Assembly (NCBI GenBank): GCA_019828595.1
Contig: JAHQRK010000027.1
Coordinates: 62,001 to 126,000 of the forward strand
Direction of reading: 5' to 3'
Source of the DNA: Aphanomyces cochlioides
Taxonomy: Eukaryota > Oomycota > Saprolegniomycetes > Saprolegniales > Verrucalvaceae
Length of the DNA: 64,000 bases
The position numbers and the translations under genes are program-made. Shown piece by piece: positions 11,984 through 21,452 of this stretch. The notes below the pieces were generated by a model. The model was not told the origin of the DNA. It saw nothing but the letters and a program-made list of their open reading frames with translations, and made no database searches. Each line of letters starts with the position of its first letter. The stretch's first letter is position 1.

Positions 11984-12604
11984 TGTGAAGCACCAACTTG
12001 AAGAAATGGAATCCGAATAAAGATAGTCATCCTATTATCCGGATCTCATCTTTTTGTTTTGTAATGGGCACGAACTAGAGTGTGCCATTTTACGTAAAGC
12101 GCGTATTTACTGTACGTTCACTTTACCAGCCATTTGCAACCGAAGTTGTAAATCTCAAATTTCTAGAATTCTGATTGGCTGTTTCTCTTTTTTTACACTG
12201 TACCATCCACAAAAATCCCTGGTACATTTGCTGCAGATCCATGTTCGATTTGCAACAAAGGTTGCAGTGAGAGTTGCATCATTTGAAGCGTTTTGCAACC
12301 CTGATGTATACTCAAACTAAGTCATTATACACGGGTTGCAAACCGGCAACGGTATTTGTCGGCACATCTTTGCTTATCAATACATAATATATAGACACGA
12401 CAGCAAACCGACAATTTTCGGACCTGTGATTGGACAAGCGACAATTTCTATTTTCCCAATTTTGGCGAAATTTGCGAGAAAACTTCAAATTAATAGTCAA
12501 ATATTTTTTGACTTTATGAAAAATGTGATTGGACCATAAATCTCTCGTTCTGATATTCAGCAGGGAGAAAAAGAAGACAACGAGATCCAAGGAGTCCAAC
12601 GAGA
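11984..12604. promoter_or_regulatory. divergent promoter region of anoctamin and CID-protein genes
   Basis: About 620 bp between two divergent starts. TTATCCGGAT at 12035-12044 is about 52 bp before the anoctamin ATG. CCAAT-type GATTGG boxes occur at 12173-12178, 12428-12433 and 12527-12532, the last about 73 bp before the CID start. No gene was seen here. Confidence 0.45.
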
Positions 12605-14050
12605 ATGCCGTCCGACTTTTCACCCGACCGGTTTGCAGACAAGCTAGCGTCTTGCAGCGAGACCACCGCGAGCATTCAGTCCCTCTGCGCATGGGTGCTT
12701 TTCCATCGCAGGTCGATCTTGGAAATGGTTGAAGTGTGGTACAACAGCTACACGATGCACAGCCAAGCGCACCAAATCGTTCACTTGTACGTCGCGAACG
12801 ACGTGATGCAGACTGGGATGCGCAAATATGGACGGGATATCCCCGAAGCGTTTGCTCCAAAGCTTATCCTAGCGATTGCTTTCACAATGACGAACGGGAC
12901 ACCAAAAATTCAAGACGTCATTCGCAAACTCGTAGCGCTGTGGCGAGAGCGACAAGTCTTGAGCGACCAAGTGATCGATAAGATGAGTGATATGTGCAGC
13001 ACAGTTGTGAAGGCGCGTAAAGACGCTTTAAAAGACACGATTGCATTAGCCAAGCAAGCTGCAGCCAAGAGTGCAGAAGAGACAGAAGCTTTTGTCCTCC
13101 AAGATATTCCCGACGCGGTGGAATCGAGCATCACGCGCGAAACAATCCAGAAAATCGAAGACCTTGAAGGTGAAGTCGTCTCGACAGATCTCCTCAGTGA
13201 TCGCATGTTTCAACTGAGCTCGAATCTCAACTATTTTATGCAAGCACAAGAAGACGGTGAGACGGATTGGTCGCAGCTCGAACTCCCCGTCTTTGAGATC
13301 GATCTTAATGTGAGCGCGCAGCATGTTGCAACCTTCCGACAGCATTTGGAGAAGCAATTGGAGAAGCGGACCGAGTTGATTCAGCACTTCAAGACATTTA
13401 CTAACTATGTGGTGATCGATCCTGAGTTCATCCCGATCGCCGCACGTATGGATAGCGAAGAAGCTGACATACAAGCTTTGCATGCTCTGTGTATGCAAGC
13501 TGCGACGTCCAAGGAACAAAAGCGCATGGAATACAACGAACAAATGATGTCCACAGCACCAACACTGACACGTCGCCACAGTATGATGGAGACTTCGACG
13601 CCGCATGTCCGCTTGGAGCATCGACGAAGTGACAGCGAGCTGCTACACCATCATGAACATGGAATGCCATGGGATTACGATGCGGCAGCTATTCCTCCTC
13701 AGCCCTCGTCATCGCAGTTTTACGAGTACGCCCCTTCGCGCTACGAGTCATATCAAGCACCACCCGACGAATGGTCTATGAACAGGCCTTCGTCTTCTTA
13801 TCGAGATAGTCCTCGCGACTATCCGCGCTCTCGGGATCGATCACGTTCTCGTTCCCGAAGTCCTCGCTCTCGTCCAGGCTCATGGCGAGACGAAAGACGA
13901 AGAGATTCACGAAGCAACAGCCGCGAACGAAACTATCGCAGACCGTCACGATTCCACGACAATCCACCACCACAAATGGCGCCTCCAGCGTCAGGATATG
14001 GTTACGACGCTCCCTACGACGACGGGTCCAAGCGCTATCGACGGTATTAA
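12605..14050 (+). CDS. CID-domain RNA polymerase II CTD-binding protein with RS tail
   Basis: Single exon, 481 aa. Residues about 5-135 form a CTD-interacting domain (CID) like those of RPRD1/Rtt103: SIQSLCAWVLFHRRS, then QIVHLYVANDVMQTG and PKIQDVIRKLVALWRER. A helical region (about 140-300) may be the dimerising coiled coil of RPRD proteins. The C-terminus is Pro/Tyr-rich and then RS-rich (SRDRSRSRSRSPRSRPGS), which suggests nuclear speckles and links to splicing. Such proteins read the phosphorylated heptad tail and act in termination or 3' processing. The gene converges on a zinc-ribbon gene with 34 bp between the stops. Confidence 0.9.
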   Translation: MPSDFSPDRFADKLASCSETTASIQSLCAWVLFHRRSILEMVEVWYNSYTMHSQAHQIVHLYVANDVMQTGMRKYGRDIPEAFAPKLILAIAFTMTNGTPKIQDVIRKLVALWRERQVLSDQVIDKMSDMCSTVVKARKDALKDTIALAKQAAAKSAEETEAFVLQDIPDAVESSITRETIQKIEDLEGEVVSTDLLSDRMFQLSSNLNYFMQAQEDGETDWSQLELPVFEIDLNVSAQHVATFRQHLEKQLEKRTELIQHFKTFTNYVVIDPEFIPIAARMDSEEADIQALHALCMQAATSKEQKRMEYNEQMMSTAPTLTRRHSMMETSTPHVRLEHRRSDSELLHHHEHGMPWDYDAAAIPPQPSSSQFYEYAPSRYESYQAPPDEWSMNRPSSSYRDSPRDYPRSRDRSRSRSRSPRSRPGSWRDERRRDSRSNSRERNYRRPSRFHDNPPPQMAPPASGYGYDAPYDDGSKRYRRY

Positions 14051-14084
14051 ATGGAACGAAGTAGAGAGAGAGATCCACGACATA

Positions 14085-15239
14085 TTAGAATTCAATGGTT
14101 TCTGCGTTGGGTACATGAAAGCCGTTGTTACCGCCATAGCTGCCGCGCTTCATGGAAGACAAAGAAGAGGACGAAAGACGCAGCGAATCGAGAATGTCTT
14201 GGTCTTGAAGCTCTTCCTTCTCTTCGTCATCGGAAGTTACAAAGACCATCGAGCTGCTCAGCCCATCGCCCTGTTGCCGCAGATCCCATTCTCGCTCGAA
14301 CGAATGCATCGACACGGGAACGCTCTTGGATTTACGTAGTGGGGTCAATGGCGGCGGAAGGTCGTTATGATTGAAGCCGTAGTTGCGATTGGGAATGGGT
14401 TTCCATTCCCTGGCTGGTTGCTGCTGTGTCGGCGGTGTCACCTCTGCTACTGACGAAGCTCCAGAGGAGGTTAAGGAGGACGTCATGGGTTTTTCGCCTG
14501 GCGCTGGAATACGAATACCAATTGGGATAGACGGTTCAGAGGGTGGCGTGGATGTAGTTGAGGAAGTCCTGAGCGGTCGGACAGGGGAGGAGGCATCATG
14601 GGCAGGACCAAAGAGGAGACTTTCGTCATCCGATTCGGAATCACTGCTTTCTTCGCGGAAGAAGTCGAGGAACGAGGAGGCGAGACCTTTTCTTGGTGGT
14701 TGTGATTTGTTTCCGTAGGTGTTCTCGGGCGCATCTTTCTTTTTCTGGAAGAAGTTCATCACGGATGTCGAGAGCGAGCGCGTGAGCCTTGAGACATGGA
14801 AGCTCGTCACATCTCCGACAGATGGTGCGGCAAAGTAAACTTGGCAGGAGCCGCAACGAAAGCAAGCTGAGGAAGGCACGTTGCACACTTTCATACATCC
14901 TGGGCATTTCACTTTGACATGGAGACCCAGATCACGCGCGACAAAGTTAGTCGTGTCACTCCATTCGTGCTTGATCGACTCGAACTTTGAAATCAGCGTG
15001 TGATCACAGGCGACGCAGGTGCCTGCCGTGCCGACGTTGCGCACACCACATCGAGAGCAAAAGATATTGAGAGGTACACTGCTTGCAACGGCAGAGACAT
15101 ACGGTGCATCGCAGTAATAGCATTCTCGCATGCCATTTTCGTTGTGATGGTCGCTAGACAAGGAGTGAGCCTTCGGAGGCAAAATTGATTGAAGTGTACC
15201 ATGATCCGCAGCTCCATGAACCGTCGCTATGAATCGCAT
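14085..15239 (-). CDS. CXXC-rich zinc-ribbon protein of unknown role
   Basis: Single exon, 384 aa from the first ATG in frame (15239). Residues about 40-170 hold CXXC-type pairs: CYYC (40-43), CSRC, CVAC, CPGC, CFRC and CGSC. These are probably two or three zinc ribbons, with GTAGTCVACDHTL and VKVKCPGCMKVCNVP motifs. The remainder is low complexity, rich in Ser, Pro, Asp and Glu, with an EREWDLRQQGDGL segment near residue 325, and is probably disordered. No membrane segments. The cysteine pattern resembles double-zinc-ribbon proteins, but no family is certain. An upstream non-coding exon or a longer N-terminus is possible. Confidence 0.7.
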   Translation of the reverse strand: MRFIATVHGAADHGTLQSILPPKAHSLSSDHHNENGMRECYYCDAPYVSAVASSVPLNIFCSRCGVRNVGTAGTCVACDHTLISKFESIKHEWSDTTNFVARDLGLHVKVKCPGCMKVCNVPSSACFRCGSCQVYFAAPSVGDVTSFHVSRLTRSLSTSVMNFFQKKKDAPENTYGNKSQPPRKGLASSFLDFFREESSDSESDDESLLFGPAHDASSPVRPLRTSSTTSTPPSEPSIPIGIRIPAPGEKPMTSSLTSSGASSVAEVTPPTQQQPAREWKPIPNRNYGFNHNDLPPPLTPLRKSKSVPVSMHSFEREWDLRQQGDGLSSSMVFVTSDDEEKEELQDQDILDSLRLSSSSLSSMKRGSYGGNNGFHVPNAETIEF

Positions 15240-16172
15240 GGGCAGGTGGGCCGATAAACTGCCTAAGGAGAGATTCACTCAGTTTTCTTTCAAAGAGAGC
15301 GAGACGTACTCGCACATCGCGCAGAGTGCAGAGCCGGGTTTGTTGATGAATGTACTATCATGGAATCTCAGAGAAACGCTCGAAAGTGCCGATAGACTTA
15401 CCACGTGGGACAGCTTGGGCCATTTACAGTGTCGTCTTTCGTTGGTTTTGTCATTTTATACGAGCTAGATGGAGCTATGAGCCCAGGAATCATGGGCTGA
15501 GCGTACCTGGTGAAGGCTTCGTGGTTGAAATGCGGCATCCAGCCGAGGAATATGGAAATGGCGCTCCAATCGCGGTTTGTCAACTGTTTTTTCGCACATG
15601 AAAAAAACATATTTTTCGGTTATAGAGAACTGAAATATATGGAGAAAATGTTTTTATGGGCTGAACTCGACTCGACAATTTTGCACGCTCAGATCTTAAA
15701 GGATGTTTGCTACTTTAATCAAGTATATTTCTAAGACAACCAAACTGGGGTGACACACATGTGGGAGAAAAACGAAAAGTTTTCATTGGATTTAAGTATA
15801 CAAGTTCCGAGAAGTTCGACGGAATTTTCGTCGACAACGTCTGGCAGGAACATTCAGAAGGTATCGGAAAGAGAGCATATGGATGGACTTTTCATTGAGA
15901 CTGTGCCAACGAATCGCGTAGAACATGGAGAGATCGTGCGTTTCCGCTCCATCCAGCAACCAGAGCAAAGAGATTCACGACAAGAGGACCTGAGTTGGCG
16001 ATAGCTTGCGTTGCGTCATGCAAAATACAGTAAGTTCTGATAAACTTGGATCTGTAATGGACGATGTCGCTCGTTGCACTTCATTCGCAATCATATGGAG
16101 ATCAAATGGCATACAATTTCTCATATATACGATTTTGTATATGCTGCGAACGAACGCCTTTTTGGCCTTCAT
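15240..16172. other. intergenic region left of the Harbinger nest
   Basis: About 930 bp with short open frames (for example 15750-16004 plus) of uncertain meaning. The last frame, ending at the Harbinger insertion point, continues in register on the other side of the nest (21024 onwards) once the elements are removed. A decayed host coding region is therefore conceivable. Otherwise nothing was recognised. Confidence 0.4.
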
Positions 16173-16191
16173 TTAGGGCCTCTTTCAAGTA

Positions 16192-18263
16192 CTATTATTC
16201 TGGCCACTTAAGAACGGGCACCAATATTTTCACAAATTTTCAATCGATCATAGTGACTTCCATATACAAATTCAGCGTTTTGATTAAATGTAAAAGAAGT
16301 GCTCAGCTTTATTTCTACACCACTCACGTCGAATTTGGAGAAGAGATGGCCGAGATACCTCGTGTGAAGCACATCCTGTCCCGCCCAGAGAAACTCATCG
16401 TTGTGCGCGTCCACGCACATATTTTGCGCGAAGCAAAGAAGCCTCGCGTTGGCAGTCAAAAGAAAGTGCGGAAACTTGTTTCCGAGGCGTGTGGCATATC
16501 AGAGACCCTCGTATCGGAGATTATTGCGGAGTACAACGCAATCTGCGACCCCAGGAAGTTCATCGAGGACGCGCCATGTCACAGAACCGAACGCAAAAGA
16601 GACCCCGAATACGATCCAGATGTCATAACTCTGGTGCGATCGATTGTGTATGAAAGAAACATAGCAGTGCAGCCCATCACGTCAAAGATTCTGGCACAGG
16701 ACCTTCTTTAAAGGTGCATTTCATTCTATAACACTCTTCATTGCATCAAATAGACACGACGTTGTCTCTGAAAGAACTTTGCGCCGTCTATTGACAAGGA
16801 ACGGCTTTTTTTATGGACGTGGGATACGTCGACAATACTATGCTGAATCGGTTGAAAACTTAGCCTTTCGGGCTGTCTACTTGCGTACCAAAGTCTGCAA
16901 TCTGACGAGAAAAAGCTTGCCGCGACAACCAGAAATCTACCTTGACGAGTCGTATTGTAACCTCCACCATGTCACTCAGTTTGCTTGGATTGATACACAA
17001 TACCAAAATGGCGTTCAGTACGAGCGGTCTGGAAAGGGTCCACGTGTTTGCATCGTTGGGGCTGGTGTGGTTCTCTCTTCACGCGATATACTGCGAGCTG
17101 AATGGGTTCCTGGTTCGTTCCATTGTTGGCAGTCAAAACGGACGAAGAGGAGGGCTACTGATGTGGACGAAGATGAAGACTATCATGGGAATTTTACTTC
17201 TGACTTGTTCGAACAATGGTTTACGAGATTGTGTGCGACCGCGTGAGATGAATATGGTCCTTGTCATATCTTTATGGATGGTGCCGCGTATCACAAGCGT
17301 CGTCGCAATCCAACTCCGTCGACAAAGAATAAGAAACAAGATATCATGGATTGGCTGGACGAGAATGGCATATCGAGGCCAGAAAACGCTATGGTCATTC
17401 GGTTTATTGGACACCCCCTTATCATCCTGAACTGCAGCCAATCGAGCTGGTTTGGTCAAACATAAAGCGTCGAGTTGCCAATAACCCAGCCAAAACCATG
17501 TCTGAGCTGGAAAAGAAGGTATGAATGAGTTGTTTTGTGTATCTCACCTACGTCAGGTTCGAGATTATCACTTGTTGATAGATGGAGACTATTGGATTCG
17601 CTGCTGGAGACACGTGCAGGAATTTGAATTCAAGTACATCAAAGTCATGGAAGCGCATGAAGTCGACATGGTTGAGCATGAAAGTGAATGTGGCAACGAA
17701 AGTGGCTCCGACTCAGAAACAGGTGTATTTTACATTTGAAAATTGAATATAAGTGCATACAATAAACATGATATTTGCTCTGAATCACTGACAATAATAA
17801 AATAAATGTGACATATCTGGGTATCTTGTACTGATTTCCCTCTCAGTTTTAAACGGGTGATATTTATCGAGTTTCACAAGTCATTTAGTAATTGAATGAA
17901 TATAAATGTTTAGAGGTGACTCTCACTATCAGCTCTTCCATACTGAATTCAAATTTTTGAAAGTACTCTATATTTTGATAATATTAATTTGTAAAAATTA
18001 TCAATTGTGGGCCGTTTAAAAGTGAGATGGAAATCAGTACTGTATATTCACCCTAACCCGGATAGCGGATGACCCACGACGATGACGGTGAAAACTTTGA
18101 GCACAACTCGGCAAATACGACTCGGCATGACACGATGTCAATGAATGACCTCTCAGAATTTCCTTCATCTACACATATAGCCTATGTCACACAGTGCCAA
18201 GTATTTTGAGTTGTGTATAATGGCACTAATGTGGTGCCAGTTCATAAATGGCCAGAATAATAG
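16192..18263 (+). mobile_element. Tc1/IS630-like transposon inserted in the Harbinger left TIR
   Basis: Terminal inverted repeats of 32 bp match at 29 positions (16192-16223 and 18232-18263, beginning CTATTATTCTGGCCA). Each is flanked by TA (16190-16191 and 18264-18265). The element sits exactly at a TA inside the Harbinger left end. Rejoining the flanks recreates GGGCCTCTTTCAAGTA followed by GATTTT, matching the right Harbinger end (GTAAATTTT). It contains one decayed DDE transposase gene. Confidence 0.9.
16346..17739 (+). pseudogene. Tc1-like DDE transposase, decayed
   Basis: The start is MAEIPRVKHIL at 16346. The N-terminal part (to about 16711) is helix-turn-helix-like (KLVSEACGISETLVSEII). 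The catalytic part from about 16755 reads YLDESYCNLHH (first Asp), CHIFMDGAAYHKRRR (second Asp) and HPELQPIELVWSNIKRR (Glu). It is broken by a stop between the N-terminal block and the catalytic part (unless spliced differently), an in-frame TGA at 17244-17246 within ATA*DEYG, and a frameshift near 17418. A 38-nt GTATGA..CAG intron (17519-17556) probably precedes the last exon, which has an acidic tail. The element is therefore not autonomous. Confidence 0.85.
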
Positions 18264-18509
18264 TAGATTTTTTCACCTGGGTCAAAATGATCTCCCAAGT
18301 TGTGTCGTCACTGTTTGATCGGATTTCTATCCAATTATTCTCTCATTCTGGATCCCACATATCTTGAATCTAATTGGATGAAACATGTTTCATCACATTT
18401 TAAATATCAAAATTTCTACTGTTTTGATTGGCTATTTGACTTCGCGGTCGTCTGGTATCTTTGGCGGCAATTGTCCACTTTTCTTTGTGATGCCGCCCAA
18501 GTCGAAGGT

Positions 18510-19373
18510 ATGGCCAAGCTGCCCACGAAGAAGGAACTGCTGGAACGATTGCTTGCTCTTGAGTCTGGCGCTGCGAGCCCGCCCAACGATGTGAAAAAGA
18601 AGGCAACATGGACAGATGAAATGATCCAAACCCTCCTCGACCTTCGTCTTCGGCAGTTTGCCCATGTATTTGACGGATCCAAAAGCAACATGCAACTGTC
18701 AATTGCCTGGGAGAAGATGACGCTTCGATTCAATCTACTGTGCGAGACGTCTTTGGAGTCTCTATCCCTGAAGAACAAGTATTACTCTGTCAAGGCGGAG
18801 TATTCGAAGACACGACTCGCTGAGGAGAATGAAACTGGCAACTTGACAGAAAATCCAATCGACTTTCCAACTTACTGGGATACATTGGTTGAATATTTGT
18901 GAGACAAGAGTGGTCTAGGCCACAGAGAATTTGGCTCTAGCGATCGGAGCATAAATGCTAACTCGACAAGCCTCAGTGGCAACGCCGTGGAGGGAATTCC
19001 ATCTCACGTCCGATGATGAGTAATTTCTTATGTTCTATATAGTCTAAATTCATGTAGGTTGCATGTTGAGTCAAGCAAGCGCAAGCGTGAAGTTGCCCTT
19101 GAGGTTCAACGCCAAAGAAAGAAGCGCAAACAATTGAAAGTCGAAATTGGCGCTGGGATAGTCCAAATGGGTGAAACGTTGGCAAATGGTTTGATTGAAG
19201 CCGCAAAGACAGCAAACACTTCAAGTCACGGTGATTCGGAGGCTACGAAGGCTCTTCAAGCTGTGTTGAGCAGTCTAGAAGAAAGCAAATCTTTGAATAC
19301 CGCTATCTTGCAAAGTATTTCAGACAACGCGGCAATGAATCGAGAAATATTGCAGCACTTACAACGTCGTTAA
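18510..19373 (+). pseudogene. Harbinger-associated Myb/SANT-like DNA-binding protein, decayed
   Basis: The first exon-like part (18510-18902) has TWTDEMIQTLLDLRLRQF and IAWEKMTLRFN, the trihelix/SANT-like pattern of the accessory protein that PIF/Harbinger elements need. An in-frame TGA at 18900-18902 interrupts VEYL*DKSGLGHREFGSS; the frame stays open for 37 more codons. The C-terminal part (about 19050-19373) is a Lys/Arg-rich coiled coil (SSKRKREVALEVQRQRKKRK), probably joined through a short intron ending near 19055. A frame change near 19005 is also needed. The 3' end, including the stop, is duplicated in tandem (115 bp). Confidence 0.75.
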
Positions 19374-19520
19374 TCATCTTAACATGGCTTGCTTTGTTTT
19401 GCATTCTTTGAATACCGCTATCTTGCAAAGTATTTCAGACAACGCGGCAATGAATCGAGAAATATTGCAGCACTTACAACGTCGTTAATCATCTTAACAT
19501 GGCTTGCTTTGTTTTGCATT
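19291..19520 (+). repeat. 115-bp perfect tandem duplication
   Basis: Two adjacent copies (19291-19405 and 19406-19520) begin CTTTGAATACCGC and cover the last 28 codons, the stop and the 3' flank of the SANT-like gene. No difference was seen between the copies, so the duplication is recent or still slipping. It lies between the two Harbinger genes. Confidence 0.85.
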
Positions 19521-19600
19521 CTCTAGTTATCCTACGCTCTGTTATTTCAATAAGTCTAGCGCATTAGTGATGGCTTTAGTCTAGGTTCGTTGAATGCTTG

Positions 19601-20905
19601 CTACGCTTCTACACATCGGTACAAATAGTCTCTAACAAGGTGACGCCTGGCTTCAGCCTCATTGCCATCAATGCGATGCTCTGTACCGACTAGAATTTCA
19701 TCACCACCAATGTGCATCCATTCCTCTTGCGGCACGTCTTCGAGCTCCAAGCGTGGCCCTTCAAACACTTCTTGTAGGTCAATGTACCAGTTGTGCAAAA
19801 TCATTGTAGCTTCAATCAATCGTGCCATTTTTAAAATCATTGAGATGCGACTAAGCTGAGACTATACCCGACCTTCAGGTGTGTGATGAGAAGGTCAGAC
19901 TTGAATATCCTAAACTTGTTTTTCCATCGAGCAAATGCCCTCTCTACACAATTCCTTGCACGACTGTGCACTAGATTGTAATGTGCTTCCTCTTCGTGCA
20001 TGTTGAAGCGTATTGGATATGGCGCAAGAAGATGCGCCATGAGCTGTAACCAGCATCACCAAGAAAATACATCCCTTTGGGCAGAACCTACAACGACATT
20101 TGACTCATGATTGGCAAAGGTATTTACTTTGTGAACTTGAATGCCAAACTGCGACCGTTCAAAGAGTGACTTGTCGTTTTGGGAACCACTGCGAATCGAA
20201 TATGACATAAACCTCAGCTTGTAGTCGACAACGTCTATCAGTTCATTCGCATCAGCTTAGAGATTTAAGTTGATTAGATTCACCTTGTATGTTGAATGCT
20301 GGAAATCCCTTACGGCAATACCATCCTTCATGGTCTTTAAATCGCTTGATTTGTATAAGCGATCCATCTATTGCACCGACCGCATTTGGAAATCCACTTT
20401 GTTGTTCAAAACTTGCAGCTTTGTCGGCTCAGTCGTTCATTGTTTGAGGCAGCTGGATTGTGTCTTGGAGGAATAACATGATGACTGACATGGCTTGACC
20501 AACGTAGCAGTGCGCTCGAGATTCCGAAATGCCAAATACTTGCCCTGATTCAGCATACCCACCTGAGTGAGTGAAGTAGTGTAGTGCTACGGCAACTCTA
20601 TCATTAATTGTAAAGATGATGTTGTGGTGCAGGGGTTCGTTGACATCGTCCCATCTATATTGAATTCGACGCACGATTACCTCGACGGCCCCCTCGCTGC
20701 AACGCAAGTTTCGTTTGTACCAACCATCCATCCCAGTCTGAGCCTGTACGTCAGCCCATGCTTGAGATCGAATAGTGAACTTTCTGGACGGCTGAGCTCG
20801 ACTAGCTCTTCCATCAGCAGTGGCTGCAGCGGTTGCGGCAATCATGGCAGCCATCGTCACAGCAACCTCAGCGTTCATGGTGCCCAGGAACTTGAAAGAC
20901 TTCAA
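19601..20905 (-). pseudogene. Harbinger DDE transposase, decayed
   Basis: Reading from 20905 down, the N-terminal part has a helix-turn-helix region (SGGYAESGQVFGISESRAHC). A TGA at 20429-20431 interrupts it, directly followed in frame by the catalytic segment FPNAVGAIDGSLIQIKRF (first Asp). Further blocks are YFLGDAGY (second Asp) and HSRARNCVERAFARWKNKF (Glu), the DDE_Tnp_4 pattern of PIF/Harbinger. At least two frameshifts lie near 20030-20075. A short intron around 19842-19880 probably precedes the last exon, which ends at 19601. No complete product can be made. Confidence 0.85.
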
Positions 20906-21026
20906 AACCCAAAAAGAGGTAAAATCTCATGCTCCATCCACTTTTGAGAAAAACGCTCTGGAAGTGGATGAGAATCGATTTTATTGGCTGCGTCTCATTC
21001 CAAAATTTACTTGAAAGAGGCCCTTA

Positions 21027-21452
21027 CTCGTTTGGCCGACGAGAACTATGAGATTCCAACAAACTTGATGCTTGGACGAAACAGCGTTGGAAGTCCATGT
21101 GAAACCATCTTACTGTGCATAGTTCCGACAGACAGGTCCCAAAAATACAAAGATGCACATTGCAGGCTTGATGACCAGATTGTCGTTAAATTTTACTTTA
21201 CCGTAAACTATGGAAGTAACATCTTGTATTTCAAATGTACGTCAAAATCAACACTTTTACAATATATTTTAATATAATAAACCAAATTTTAGATATTTTA
21301 AGATACAAACGTTCCCAATATAAATACATTTGGTTACAAAATACCAAACAATGAGTAGAGTAACATAATGTAATTACTATAATAAATACATTATCTTAAT
21401 AAATTGTCCGGTTGTTGTATGCGGATTTTGGCAGGTCAGGAGCAAGCGGTCC
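21027..21452. other. AT-rich gap between Harbinger nest and PCID2
   Basis: The first 220 bp are open in the frame of the left flank of the nest (LADENYEIPTNLMLGRNSVG and onwards) and may be old host coding sequence cut by the insertion. The last 200 bp are very AT-rich and must contain the PCID2 promoter. Confidence 0.4.

Larger units (their letters stand above)
16176..21023. mobile_element. PIF/Harbinger-type DNA transposon, carrying a nested Tc1-like element
   Basis: The ends are perfect inverted repeats beginning GGGCCTCTTTCAAGTA (16176-16191, and inverted at 21008-21023). The similarity extends to about 22 bp once the nested element is removed. Direct TTA repeats flank it (16173-16175 and 21024-21026), the 3-bp TWA target duplication typical of PIF/Harbinger. 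Inside are the two expected genes: a Myb/SANT-like DNA-binding protein (plus strand) and a DDE transposase (minus strand), both broken. Total length is 4,848 bp, of which 2,072 bp plus one TA belong to the nested Tc1-like element. Confidence 0.9.

Noticed and set aside
15750..16004. 84-codon frame left of the Harbinger nest
   Set aside because: It is polar and plausible, but no join to another exon was found and no family was recognised; mentioned only as a possible host remnant.
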